In this document: piece after piece, positions 11,243 to 24,035 of the stretch
Numbering within the stretch: the first letter of the stretch is position 1
Layout of the letters: each line of letters opens with the position of its first letter
Assembly: GCA_963573385.1 (NCBI GenBank)
Contig: CAUYLG010039300.1
Coordinates: 1 to 64,000 of the forward strand
From: Cacajao melanocephalus
Lineage: Eukaryota > Chordata > Mammalia > Primates > Pitheciidae
Direction: 5' to 3'
Length of the DNA stretch: 64,000 bases
Notes under the pieces: generated by a model
The model's input: the letters and a program-made list of their open reading frames with translations, nothing else
Database searches by the model: none
Told to the model about the DNA's origin: nothing
Translations under genes and position numbers: made by a program

Positions 11243-12112
11243 GCAAGGTCTGCCTGCATCTCATCCTCGTTTCCTGTTCTTCGGCAGTCTTAATCTGGTC
11301 CTGGCAAGGCAGGGCAGCCTGCTCATTGATGCCTTGGAACCAGTCATGAGAGCAGGCACTCAGGCCTTTTCTCTCCCACCTCCTGCAGTCCAGGAGTGGG
11401 TTGGAAGGCAGCAAGAAGCTAAGGAAATGTGAGTCCAGCAGCCCCACTGCCTCAAAGCAAGCCTAGGAATGCCTCGTCACCACCAGAACAGGCTCTCAGT
11501 GTTGGAGACGAATGCTATAGCCTTGGCACAGGGCTGGGATTTTATGTACCCCAGTAATCTCCATAAAGTCCTGTGTCTTTAATTACACAACCCACAGAAA
11601 CTCTTAAAGTGGATGATTAAATAGGAGATAATTAATGACTTTTCATGGAAACCTGCTCATTTGCCAGTGGAAATCATTGGCTACAGAGTTGCCTGAGCAC
11701 TCACACCAGCTAGAGAGTCTGCATCCTAATCTTCCAGAAGCCTGGGAAGCTCCTGCTTCTGAAGCCCCGGGCATCTTACCCCTGCTTCACCCAGGCCGAG
11801 CACCCCTGTGTGGCTCCATGGGCTGGTCTCCCCTGGGAAAGCCTGAGAGGCCTCTGGGGCTCAGGCTGATGTTGTCACTGCTCCGCTAACAGAGAATAAC
11901 CACCCCAGTGGGAGGCAATGCATTGTTAGCACAGCACACGCCAGCAAGCAGGGGCTAGAGCTCCCAGGCTTACCAGGGAGTTGCCCTGTTCCCCACAACC
12001 CAGAAAACCCTTGAAAGCAAATGTTTCATTGAGCATGGCCGTGCTTTAGACTTTGGGATTGAACCTTTGCCTGTGAAAAGCTTAGTCTACTTCTCAACCA
12101 ATGGAAACAATT
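11243..12112. other. Unique sequence, nothing recognised
   Basis: No repeat family, RNA gene or supported coding region is visible. Confidence 0.45.
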
Positions 12113-12495
12113 TGTGTGTGTGTGTGTGTGTGTGTGTTATGGAGAGAGACAGAGAGAGAGACAGAGATAGAGAGAGAGGGAGAGTGGCAGAGAGAGATAG
12201 AGATGGAGAGAGACAGAATCAGAGACAAAGAAAGAGGCAGACATAGAAAGGCATAGAGTCAGAGAGAGACAGAGTCAGAGAGAGACAGAGTCAGAGAGAG
12301 CAGAGACAGAGAGAGATGGTCAGAGAGAGACAGAGTCAGAGAGACAGAGTCAGAGAGAGAGAGTCAGAGAGAGACAGAGTCAGAGAGAGAAAGAGGCAAA
12401 GACACAGAGACAGAGAGAGAGAGATAAACAGACAAAGAGAGATGCAGAGGCAGAGAAGGAGTGGGGAGAGGAGAAAAGAGGAGAGCAAGGGAGAA
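12113..12495. repeat. (TG)n followed by a GA/CAGAGA purine-rich tandem array
   Basis: About thirteen TG dinucleotides (12113-12138) lead into roughly 350 bp of nearly pure purine on the + strand. The most regular part (12250-12400) repeats a 16-bp word, 'cagagagagacagagt'. The open frames inside (Arg/Glu/Gln-rich on +, Ser/Leu-rich on -) are composition artefacts. Confidence 0.95.
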
Positions 12496-13489
12496 TACAG
12501 AAGGAGATGGTTGTTACCGACCCGGGCTGTTTTATCCCAGCGTTTTCACTGACACTGATAGAGGGTGATGCCAATGTTCCTAAAAACAGCCCTGGGCAGT
12601 GCAGCCCCTCTTGTGAGTAGCTGGCTACAGTTGGCATTGCTCCAAATTAAAGGGCAACTGTGACACAATTGAATGTATCACTGTTACAATGAAAGACAAA
12701 TGCACTAAGAATCAGAAGCAAAGGTGTCTACATATGATTCTTCTGGAGAACAGCCTATTTTTTTACTCATAGCTATATCCTAAATGAGGCCTCTTAGTAT
12801 ATGGAAGTCAGGAAACACTAAAGGATTCACGTAAGTGTGACAAATCAACACATTACACTCTGATAGATGTTCGCCCGCTGGTTCAAGAACATAACTTCCT
12901 AGGCAGTTACTCTTGCTTACTTTGTGGGCAGAGTTGCTGATTTGTAGACTTAAGTTGTGATGACATTTTAAATGTAGCTTCTGCCGAGTTTTTGCTCAGA
13001 ATCCTAAATCTGGTTTAGGGAAGTCAAGTTAATGCAGTCAGCCAAAATGCCCTTCCCTGCAGTTAAACCTGTGTACACGGTTGGGCCTCCCGCCTAGCCC
13101 GTGTCCTGTGGGTTCACTTGGTCATTGCTGCCTTCTCGGAGGAGTGTCCGAGTCTGCCTCCGTCCTCTCCACTAGGTTGGAAGCTGGAGGGAATCTGCTG
13201 TCTCCTCTTGCCTCAAGCCCCCCAGGTCCTGAGCATTTGCCCCTTTTTACAAGCAAGAGGAAAGCCGTGGACCAAGTGGTTTCTGCCAGAACCCAGGGAG
13301 CTGGGGCCCGCTGTGCTTCTCCTCCCTGTTCACTCATCACAGCTTGGCCTGCTGCAACACAAGATCAGGCCTGATCTTAGGGGCTGCTGGTGGCTTCTAG
13401 GCAGCACCCATGGTGTGGGTCCAGGGGAAGGGGAAGGGGAAGGGAGGGTGGTCTCCAGATGAAAGTGAAATTCGAGTCTAGTTACCCCC
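12496..13489. other. Unique sequence with a short GGGGAA run
   Basis: A (GGGGAA)n stretch of four or five units lies at 13421-13448. The remainder has overlapping open frames of up to 114 codons with no supporting features. Confidence 0.5.
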
Positions 13490-13600
13490 AGTCACCCAGC
13501 GAGTCTTGAGTGCTAGTTATGTGCAAGGCACCAAGCTTTGTGGCCAGAGAAAAGACGCCTCTGCTCTCAAGCAGATCTTGGAAATGGAGGCAATCCTATG
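13490..13600 (-). mobile_element. L2 3'-end fragment, antisense
   Basis: The + strand has 'tgagtgctagttatgtgcaa', then 'ggcaccaagctttgtggcc', then 'tctgctctcaagcagatct'. This is the inverted 3' end of L2, whose usual words are 'gagcacctactatgtgcca' and 'ccctgccctcaaggagctt'. It is a short relic. Confidence 0.55.
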
Positions 13601-13690
13601 TAATGGGAAGGTGCTGTTCATTGTTGTGCCTGGGGCAGGCCCTTCTCCGGAACGAGCACAGGGACAGTGTCCCCAGACAGGTACGCAAGC

Positions 13691-14066
13691 CTGCCGGGGC
13701 TGCCGTAACCAAGTCCTGCAGACTACAGGGCATGGACAACTGGGATTCCTTCTCTCCCCATCCTGGAGGCCGGAAGTCCCAGATCAGGGTGTCAGCAGGG
13801 TTGCTTTCTCCTGAGGCCGCTCTCCTGGGCCCGTAGATGGCCGTTTTCTCCCGGTGTCCTTGCTAACGTGTCTGTGTCCTCATCTCCTCTTCTTATAATG
13901 ACACCTGTCATGTTGGATTAGGGCCACCCTAATGAGCTCATGTCACCTTAATAGCCTCTTTAACACCCTCATGTCCAGATACAGTCACATTCTGTGGTAC
14001 TGGGATTCAGGACTCCAGCATATGAACCTGGGAATAAAGGTGGAAGACAATTCTGCCACAACACCA
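13691..14066 (-). mobile_element. MaLR-type LTR (MLT1/MST group), antisense
   Basis: The + strand begins 'ctgccggggctgccgtaac', the inverted LTR end. It continues with 'gaggccggaagtcccagat', 'cagggtgtcagcagggttg', 'agatggccgttttctcccg', 'tcctcttcttataatgaca', 'gggccaccctaatgagctc' and 'ccagcatatgaacctggga'. These are the inverted MLT1/MST landmarks in the right order at about full LTR length. The solo LTR carries no coding region. Confidence 0.75.
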
Positions 14067-14875
14067 GGCTTTTTTAAGATGAGAAGGTTTTTACAGGCAG
14101 GGAAAAGGAAGTTATGTTTGTGGAGCAGAGGCAGCAGGGTGAGCAGTGCATGGTGTGCACAGGTGGCTGCCCATCCAGAGCCCAAAGCCCACTCCAGCAG
14201 AGCAGGGACCTTGCTGCAGCCTCTGATAAAGAAAGGTTTTCTTTTGCAACCAAATCATCTTTCAGAGGAAAGCCTTAATAAATAGGTTCAGCATAGTTTG
14301 ATACCCATTTATAAGAAGACACTAAAACAAAAATTAAAGGTAAAACATTTATTATATCAACATGTAATCTGTTTGTAATTTGGACTAATGACAGTCTTGC
14401 AACCTGTCATTTTTAGGCCAAAGTCAATACCAGCATTAAAGAGGGGAGAAGGATCAATCCAGGTGTTTCTTTCTGCAGGACGATCTCAGCAGGAAGGGTC
14501 CTGCATTTCAAAGTTGTTTAGAGGACGCTTAAACCGTGGGATCTGTGCCCAGTGCAGAGACCTGGTTGATAAGAGCTCTACGAATCAAATCCTCGCTTTC
14601 ATGAACTCAGCTGCTTTCTGCCTGAGCTGGAACTCCCTTGCATCTTATTCTTCTCTGAGCCCCAAAGTCTCTTATTTTAAAAGCATGCGTGTGCTAACAG
14701 CTAATAGCTGTGAGACAGTATGTGCCTCTGAAATGTACAGAAAACACACGTTTCAGAGGCCACAGGCCAGTCCCCATCGGGTAGAAGTGGTCAGTGTGGC
14801 TGTGATCCCTGCCCTACTCTTCATAACAGCACCTTCTCCGTGTTCAAACCTTCAGAATGGTTGTTTTGTATACCA
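14067..14875. other. Unique sequence, nothing recognised
   Basis: A 172-codon open frame (14388-14906, +) has no recognisable family and reads on into the TG-rich block, so I do not support it as a gene. Confidence 0.45.
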
Positions 14876-14992
14876 TGGGTGCGTGTGTGTTGTGTGTGCT
14901 GTGTAGTGTGTGCTATGCACTTGTGTGCATGTGCGTCATCACACACAGTGTGTGGCATCATCTATGCCGCGTGTGCGTGTGTGTCTATGAAT
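14876..14992. repeat. Imperfect TG-rich low-complexity block
   Basis: TG runs are broken by 'ctgtg', 'gcatgtgcgtc' and a short CA stretch. This is a decayed dinucleotide microsatellite. Confidence 0.8.
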
Positions 14993-16440
14993 TCCAGGTT
15001 GTCTCGGCCTCATTTCTCCGGCAGTTGAGATGACGGAGATGAAAATGTCAAAGCTTTGTGCTGACGAGTGGGTTCTCACGGTGCACATCACCTGTCTGTT
15101 TTGACAGTCTTTGGCTGTTAAGACTGATTAATGGAAGGCATCACAGAAATGAACGTGTCTCAATTCTGTCCCATTCTTTGCAGCTAATAGCCCCAGTACA
15201 TGAAAATGTTAATGTGTGGCTCCCAGGGAAGCGTCACTGATCCTAATATTGTTACTGTCGCGGTAAAGTCCATGAAGCTCGTGCTGGAGCTGGAAGAACC
15301 CTGGAGGAGCATGGAGAAGAGCCCGGTGCCTCTGCCTCATTACTATCAGCGCTGCACCCCGACCTCCTCTGAGCATCTGTGCATTTGAGAGGAGCAGGGA
15401 AACAGGACGAGGCTGGGAGGGGAGTGTTCGAGCTGAGCACAGAAGAAGCAAGCTGAGTGCTCACCCAACCCGAGGGCAGAAGGCTATTCTGGAGCCGCCA
15501 TCCTGCTCTTCTGGAGATGCATGTGTATGTTGCACCTTTCTTGGAAAAATCAAGTTGCCATGGAGTCCGCAGTCCCCCTGGTACGGGGCTGTCTTCACCA
15601 CACCCCAGAGCGCTGGCCCCAAATGCCGGCTGGTTGTGCTCACCTGCTCTGGAGACAGCACGTGGCCTTCGGGGTAACTCTAGTAGGACCCTTTTTCCTT
15701 GGATTGTCCTGAATTTCCTCTCCTGTGTGTCTCAGAATCCTCAAGCTTACCACACAGAGAAGACCAGGAAGAAATCCTGGGCATACGTGAAGGCAACTCC
15801 TCTCTTTCCCCTGGGTCTCTTGTGGCCTCTGTCGGAGCACTGGGCCAGGAGCAGTGTCTGCTGCTGTGGCTCAGCCCGATGGCACACTGGCAAGGAGGGG
15901 GCAGGCAGAGGCAGCGCAGGTTATAGGCAGCGTCCTCAGAGGCCCAGAGGGGCAGATGTGGGAAAATCAAACCGTCTACCACAGCAGTCACAGTTTATGG
16001 GGAAATTGTTCAACAGCAAGAGCACCTCCAGCCCAGCTTCTCCGAGGAGCAGTGGACCGACCGTCTGAGGCCCGTGAGGCAGGTGCTGCTGTCCTCCAAG
16101 CCAGGCTCACTGGTGTAAGTCAGTCTTCTGCTTAAAGGACAAGCAAAAGCCTCTGGAACCCCTGGGCCCTGTTGCAAAGGGCGCACAGAATGGAATAAAT
16201 AGTGAAGACCAACACAAAAGGACCTTAAGGGCAAGGGAAGGATGTCAAAGTCTGCATTGGATTGGATGTCTGGACAAAGGAGACCAAGGACAAGCTGGAG
16301 AGACCGAAGTTTTTGTCCCATGGGACAAGGCGAGGACTCTCGGGAGGAAGTGGCAGGGCCCATGTGTCACTGTGGAGTGGGGAGAATCACGGGCCCAAAA
16401 GGTGCAGCCCGAGACCTCCTGCTGCTGAGGACCTCCTCCT
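14993..16440. other. Unique moderately GC-rich sequence, no gene called
   Basis: Open frames of up to 203 codons (15457-16068, +) overlap frames of similar quality on both strands. I see no domain, signal peptide or splice pattern that singles one out. Confidence 0.45.
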
Positions 16441-16446
16441 GCTCCG

Positions 16447-16920
16447 TCCTCCCTGCAGACCAAGGACCTCATCCCATTTTATGCTCTCTGCAGACTGAGG
16501 ACTTCCTCCCACTCCGTGCTCCCTGCAGACTGAGGACCTTGTCCCACTTTGTGCTCTCTGCAGACTGAGGACTTCCTCCCAATCTGTGCTCCCTGCAGAC
16601 TGAGGACCTTGTCCCACTTTGTGCTCTCTGCAGACTGAGGGCTTCCTCCCACTTCGTGCTCCCTGCAGACAGAGGACCTCCTTCCGCTCTGTGCTCCCTG
16701 CAGACAGAGGATCTCCTTCTGCTCTGTGCTCCCTGCAGACCAAGGACCTCGTCCCACTTTGTGCTCTCTGCAGACTGAGGACTTTCTCCCACTCCGTGCT
16801 CCCTGCAGACTGAGGACCTCATCCCACTTTGTGCTCTCTGTAGACTGAAGACTTTCTCCCACTTCATACTCTCTGCAGGCCGAGGACCTCCTCCCACGCC
16901 TTGTTCTCTGCAGACCGAGG
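16447..16920. repeat. 35-bp minisatellite, about 14 copies with a dimeric higher order
   Basis: The word CTGCAG recurs every 35 bp from 16453 to about 16908. Each unit runs 'tgctccctgcagactgagga' followed by a 15-bp segment ending 'cccactttg' or 'cccactccg'. Two unit types, with 'ctctctgcag' plus 'ttcctccc' versus 'ctccctgcag' plus 'ttgtccca', alternate over much of the array, giving a 70-bp dimer. A run of three same-type units near 16640-16730 breaks the alternation. Because 35 is not a multiple of three, antisense open frames of 118-142 codons cycle through all frames. They are artefacts. Confidence 0.97.
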
Positions 16921-17139
16921 GGACAGTGGGGCAGTGCTCCTTCTGTGGGGCCTCAGCCAGGATGCATCAGTGAATGTGCACCCCCCTTGACAATTGTCCT
17001 TCTGCTGATGCATTTGGCAATGAAGGTGACACCCAAAGGAACCTGAAATACACCCAGAGACTGGTCAGAAATGGAGCTCACCTCTCAGATGCTTCGGCAG
17101 ATGTGTTCGTGAGGACATGTGAGAATTAAGCCTTCAGAG

Positions 17140-17345
17140 TGTGACCAACCTCAGTGTGGAGGCTGCTTCTGTTGAGCTCCAGTTATGTGACCTTCAGCAA
17201 AGTCTACAAGATTCAGCTTTTCCTCTGAAAAACAGGAAGAATGATGCTGCCACTCAAAGCCGGTGCCAGGACTCAGCCAGACGACACAGGTGAACATTAG
17301 GCGGTCTAATATACAGCACTTGCTCAATATACAGGTACCCAGGTT
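17140..17345 (+). mobile_element. MIR relic (sense)
   Basis: Words in MIR order include 'tccagttatgtgaccttca', 'cttttcctctgaaaaacag', 'gaagaatgatgctgccact' and 'cagcacttgctcaatatac'. It is heavily diverged. Confidence 0.55.
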
Positions 17346-17584
17346 TTAGTATAACAGAGGAAAAAAAGGTTCAGATAAAATTATAAAAGCAGAAACTACT
17401 TTGCCACAAGACTGTGCCTTTAGACACTTAGCTAAAAGTTGGAGGATATTTATGAAATATGTAAATTTTGATAAATTAGCATGTTGCATATTTAATCCAG
17501 CTTCAACAAGATTGCAAGAGCTTTAAAGATTGCCAGGTCTTTATGCATGAATTTCACTTAAAGCCATTTGCAGTAAGACAATCA
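17346..17584. other. AT-rich sequence, possibly LINE-derived
   Basis: It is contiguous with the L1 piece that follows and similar in composition, but I cannot place it on a consensus. Confidence 0.35.
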
Positions 17585-17692
17585 TCAGAAGTGCACAAAA
17601 TGATTTATGAGTGTTCATTGCAGATTGATTAATACTATGCAAAGATTCAAAACAACCTAAATACCCAACAATAAGAGTTGGATCATTTGTAT
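17585..17692 (+). mobile_element. LINE-1 fragment (sense)
   Basis: The order 'agtgcacaaaatgatttat', 'gtgttcattgcagattgat', 'caaagattcaaaacaacct', 'aaatacccaacaataagag' matches the 3' part of old L1 elements, at the point where ORF2 sequence describes a conserved AT-rich stretch. Only about 110 bp can be aligned. Confidence 0.7.
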
Positions 17693-18904
17693 TTCCTTGG
17701 TTATACTTCTCTCCTTTTCTGCCTGTTATCTACTATTCATTTTTTATGACCAAGGCAGTTCAGAACGTATCTCGAGAATCGCATCGTTTTTGGTGATGGA
17801 GTCGTAGGAGAAGCGTCGATAAGGAACTTGAGGAAGTGGAGAAGCCAGGTGGTGGGGGTGCTGGGACCTGCGTGCCATGGAGATAGTTGAAAGATGCTCA
17901 GGAAGAAGAAGATATGCAGAGGATGTGAAAGGTGTCTTCACGGGCTCGAAGGGCCATCACCAGGCTTTTCCTGTGTGGCTCCAGTGGGAAACCTCCAGAA
18001 CTAAGGGTGGAAAGCCGCTCGGAGGTGGAGTTTGCTGAGGATGACAGCAGTTTCCTCAGCAAGGATAGCCAGGGAGGGTGGGGCAGCAGGAGCCCGGGGG
18101 GAGCACTTCTCAGGTTTAGCCTTCCCTAGTCCCTGTGCCTTGTCAACTAGTGTCTAGACCCTCCATCCCCTTGGCCACAGCAAATGGCCAGGATGAGTGA
18201 TGCTGGACTGCTTGCTCCCCAGCTTCCAAGCCCAACAGGTAGCAACTAGGTGGGGTAGAAGCAGCTCCAGGGGGAGAGAGCTGCTCAGAAAAACAAAGAT
18301 TGTTCTAGAACATAGACAGAAGGCCCTTATCATCCAAGGTCCTCAGCACTGGGAACAGGTCGCTCAGAAAGAATTAGGTTAAAACACACAATGTGTTTTA
18401 GTAAATAGTTAAAAAAAAGAGTCAACTGGAAATTTGTCTAGGAAAAGTAGGAAACTAACAATATGGACATATATTCCTCTCCTCCATTCAACAAAACACG
18501 CTCTCATTGTAATTATGTGCTTACTTTTAAAGTAATAAATGAACCAATTGTTGACCAGCTGTGTCATAATCTCCTGGCTAAAGTTGTAAGGTAGCATTAT
18601 ACAGCTTCCGGTACTTCACATTGGAATTTCCTGACATCATCAAAAGAGAATCTTTTTTAAAAAAGACAACAACAATATCAAGAGTAGCATCAATTTTCCT
18701 GACTCTCCTAAAACTTGTCAAATCAATCCCTTCTGAGTGCATATTTTATAACCATCTTTTAAATTTCCTCTCTCCTGGTGTTCATAGATCAAACTCTGCC
18801 ATATCCTCATGTGTGAGCCGTGTCCATTTGTTTGGAACATGGATAGTGCCACATCCCTTTCACTGACTTGAAATCTGCCATGTTGTGTTATGCTGTTGGA
18901 AATA
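17693..18904. other. Unique sequence, nothing recognised
   Basis: No repeat family or supported coding region. The AT content rises from about 18380. Confidence 0.4.
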
Positions 18905-19335
18905 GATGCTCAGTGCTGCAAAGAAAAATTAGCACTGAAACAAAGGATCTTTCAGCAATGCCATCTTTACTTCCTGGACTGCAGGAAGGGTACCCTCGCT
19001 AGCCATCATGCCACGAGAGTACAATGAACAAAGGAAAACACACAAATTTATTCCTTATGCATTTGGGGTCATCCTTACTGCTGTGTCTGATCTCCGATGG
19101 CTGCTGCCAGACCTCACAATTTAAACTAAAACCTGATTGGCTAACAACTTAAAACTTTTCTAAACAGGTAAAAGCAATGGCTAGCTGGGACATGCCTGTG
19201 AGCATGTCTAGCACAGATATCTTGGTTAATGTACAAGGACACAGAGTGTACTACATGCCTGTAAGCATGGCACGTCTAACAGCTACATCAGATAGGGCTT
19301 AACAATTATTAGCACACTTTTTCTTTAACAAGGAA
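18905..19335 (-). mobile_element. Probable ERV1-like solo LTR, antisense
   Basis: On the minus strand this has LTR architecture. It has a CCAAT box (reverse of 19136-19140, within 'gttagccaatcaggttt'), a polyadenylation signal AATAAA (reverse of 19047-19052), and a downstream segment ending near 'ttctttgcagcactgagc'. An imperfect internal duplication ('catgcctgtgagcatg' at 19191 and 'catgcctgtaagcatg' at 19254, offset 63) lies in what would be the U3 region, where duplicated enhancers are typical. I do not recognise the exact family, and target-site duplications are not clear. Confidence 0.45.
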
Positions 19336-21300
<1,965 letters not shown>

Positions 21301-21567
21301 AAGATTGGGCTCCCCGTCCTGTCCAAACAGGGGAGCCATTCCTGAAGCAGACGTAGTGTCTTAAGTACCATGTGTAGCCTTCCCATACATAGTCTCCCAG
21401 TGGATACACTGGCTGAATTTGTGTCAGCGAGGACTCTGAATTCTGGACCTCTGGTCCATACTGAAGACACGCCCGTGAAGGAAATGAGTGAGCATTCACC
21501 AGGGATGGCAAGGACCATGCCGATCCCACATCGCATTTCCACAGATCTTTATTTTTTAAGGCACTGA

Positions 21568-21705
21568 CATAGCTGTGAGGTCATTGGACATCCTCACATC
21601 TCTATGAAAGGGACAGAGTGGTTATTTATTATCATCATTTGCAGATAAGGACATTGAGACAGAATGATTGAATGACTTCTCTAAGATTACACAGTGCATT
21701 AGTTC
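21568..21705 (-). mobile_element. MIR relic (antisense)
   Basis: The order 'gaggtcattggacatcctca', 'tatttattatcatcatttgc', 'agataaggacattgagacag' and 'gattacacagtgcattagt' is an inverted MIR. Confidence 0.7.
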
Positions 21706-22323
21706 CAATGAAGCACAGATTTCAGGTTTTCTGTTTCCTGATCTTTTTCCTAATTCTACCACCCCCACCCCCAGCTCTCAGCAGGGCTAAATCAGTTATT
21801 CTCAAGAGTAGTTTTACTTGAATTTTAATCAGAAAACATCTTTTACTTCCCAGATGCAATACTTTCTCGCTGCTCTGCAAGGAGGAGAGTGTCCGTGCTG
21901 GTGATCTCAGCTGCAGATGGGGCACCTAGATGTCACGGGACGTTTCAGATCCAGCATTTCCACCCTCCTGCAGGCTTGTGAGCAGCACCAGCAGCTGGAA
22001 CGGGGTCTCTACCAACTCCTCGGAGACTCAGATTCTGTCCCCGTGGAATGATCCAAGCCCTGCAGTGGGGCGAAGAGGGGTATATCCCCCCACCCAGGCT
22101 GGGGCCTCCCCTCTCACCCACAGAAATGCATGGCAGGCCCAGCATCATCGCGCTCAGGCCTCGGGCCTGTCCCTCACGTGCTCTGCCTCTTATCCAAGGC
22201 CCTGACACCACAAAGCCCGGCTTCAGAGGCAGCCAAGCCTCGGTGTATTAGGCAGAAAACTGGAAACTTGCAACACTTGCTTTCAGAGTAAATCTTTGGA
22301 TGTTGAAAGTTATTTTTTTTATG
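21706..22323. other. Unique sequence, nothing recognised
   Basis: No recognisable element or gene. Confidence 0.4.
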
Positions 22324-22339
22324 AAAAAGTTAACTTGTG

Positions 22340-22648
22340 TCCGGGCGAGGTGGCTCACACCTGTAATCCCAGCACTTCAGGAGGCTGACGGGAGGCCGAG
22401 GCAGGTAGATCATTTGAGGTCAGGAGTTCGAGACTAGCCTGGCCAACCTGGTGAAACCCCGTTTCTACTAAAAATACAAAAATTAGCAGGGCTAATTAGG
22501 CTCAAGTGATTCTCCTGTCTCAGTTTCCCAAGCAACTGGGATTAGGTAAGCACCTGGAGGGTGGAGTTTGCGGTGAGCTGAGATCACGGCACCGCACTCC
22601 AGAGCCTGAGCAACAGAGTGACACTCCATCTCAAAAAATAAAAAAAAA
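22340..22648 (+). mobile_element. Alu (sense) carrying an internal micro-inversion
   Basis: The element starts 'gtccgggcgaggtggctca' and ends 'gacactccatctcaaaaaa'. An imperfect target-site duplication flanks it and its tail: 'aaaaagttaacttgt' at 22324-22338 and 'aaaaactgaacttgt' at 22818-22832. The left monomer is normal except for a 12-bp insertion near 22382. In the right monomer, positions 22501-22545 read 'ctcaagtgattctcctgtct' and onward, which is the antisense of the Alu sequence expected there. Normal sense sequence resumes at 'cacctggagggtggagttt'. The segment has been flipped in place. Confidence 0.95.
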
Positions 22649-22737
22649 GAAAGGAAAGAGAGAAAGAGGGAAAGAAAGAGAAAGAGAAAGAGAGAGAGAA
22701 AGAGAAAGAAAGAAAAAGAAGGAAAGAAAGAAAGAAA

Positions 22738-22798
<61 letters not shown>

Positions 22799-22820
22799 AA
22801 AAGAGAGAAAGAAAGAGAAA
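22640..22820. repeat. (GAAA)n microsatellite grown from the Alu tail
   Basis: A purine-only tract of about 180 bp contains mixed GAAA, GAGA and AAAGA units, with the purest run (GAAA)n at about 22720-22800. It lies between the Alu body and the downstream target-site duplication, so it developed from the Alu A-tail. Lys/Glu/Arg and Ser/Phe/Leu open frames over it are artefacts. Confidence 0.97.
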
Positions 22821-22832
22821 AACTGAACTTGT

Positions 22833-23089
22833 AAGCTGAAGTCTGTGCTTGGGCAAGACCCCACACGCGTGGCCTGTGTCTGCCTCTGAGTCAGCAGGTG
22901 TCCCAGGTGCTCTGTGGGGGATGCCTGACAATTCCTTCCACGGAGCTCCCAACACAGAGACGCAGAAACACCGAGAAGAGAGTTGCCCAGTTTGGCTTTT
23001 ACTCAAGGCTGTGAGTTTAGAGAAAGAAGCAGACCAAAGTCAGGGGGTCTCAGAACCCCTCACAGGAGACGTGGGCTCCGGGACTTGTG
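22833..23089. other. Unique sequence, nothing recognised
   Basis: No recognisable element. Confidence 0.4.
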
Positions 23090-23235
23090 CCGCAGTCGAA
23101 AAACACTGGCTCTGGGCCTGTGTCGACCTGAGTTCAAATCCTAGGTCTTTCCTCGTGGTCTTGGCAGATTATCCTCTGGCAGATAACAACAGAATCCACC
23201 CCATAAGGGGTTGTAAGCGTTACATCATGTTTTGC
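23090..23235 (+). mobile_element. MIR relic (sense)
   Basis: The landmarks 'ctgagttcaaatcctaggt', 'cttggcagattatcctctg' and 'ccataaggggttgtaagcg' are in MIR order, with the tRNA-like head weakly preserved. Confidence 0.6.
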
Positions 23236-23826
23236 GCATTGCGTTAACTCTAAGGCAGGCATTTATAGAAAAACAATGCAGACCAGCAGAATGAATGGGA
23301 GAGAGCGATGTGAATGATGAGACAGAAACATGAAAGTGCCTGGCAGACAGATCTGCCAAAGCACTTGTGGACGAAGAAATCAAGTTTGGAAACCAGGTGC
23401 CCTGGCTGTGGAGAGGCCCTGACGTCTGGCTGGAGAGACTGGTCGCTATAGAGAGTCAGAAGCTAGAGAAGATTTTCTGAAGATGGGAGTATCATGAATC
23501 AGGTTACTGCAGTCTAAAAGAGCCATGGCAGGCTCTGCAATAGACTCAGGCTTTTCAGGTTTCGTTCAAGCACTGTCAGTGTGTACGCTGATGGATCACT
23601 TCTGATGGAAGCTTGTGGCTCACTGTGTCCCCTGTGCAGCCTCGCAATACTTGCTAGCAATTCTGTCTTCAGTGCGGCATCTCTTTTCTTCAGAATGGGG
23701 CCCTGCCCTACCCCCATGAAAACCTGCATACCATTCGTGTGTGAATTTTCTCTTTCAATCATCAGTTTTAGCCACGGCTAACTGAGGATCAGCGACCATA
23801 ATCTAGCTGTTAGGAAAGCAAGTTCA
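23236..23826. other. Unique sequence, nothing recognised
   Basis: No recognisable element or supported coding region. Confidence 0.4.
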
Positions 23827-23827
23827 T

Positions 23828-23858
<31 letters not shown>

Positions 23859-23860
23859 CA
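23827..23860. repeat. (GA)n microsatellite
   Basis: An A run is followed by about fourteen GA dinucleotides. Confidence 0.97.
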
Positions 23861-23889
23861 GGTTCAGAAGCAATCTGCATGGGGTCCCA

Positions 23890-24035
23890 TCCTTTGTCCA
23901 TCACTTACAAACTGAGGGCTGGGCTGGGACAAGTCAGCGGGCTCTCTCAGCGTCCTTTTCCTCATTTTAAACAAGGGTCCTGACAGTGCCTCACCTGCGT
24001 TGTCGTAAGGATTGAAGCAGGTGGCACAGGTAGCC
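23890..24035 (+). mobile_element. MIR relic (sense)
   Basis: The order 'gggacaagtcagcgggctc', 'tccttttcctcattttaaa' and 'cgttgtcgtaaggattgaa' fits the MIR core and 3' region. Confidence 0.55.

Noticed and set aside
12316..12637. Arg/Glu-rich (+) and Ser/Leu-rich (-) open frames
   Set aside because: Purine-tract composition artefacts.
16387..16897. Antisense repetitive open frames of 118-142 codons
   Set aside because: Caused by the 35-bp minisatellite rotating through frames every 105 bp.
16447..16920. Possible CRISPR-like array (regular repeats)
   Set aside because: The units are contiguous variants with no unique spacers, and the genome is mammalian.
22492..23006. Phe/Leu/Ser-rich minus-strand frames of 77-140 codons
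   Set aside because: Translation of the GAAA microsatellite and Alu.
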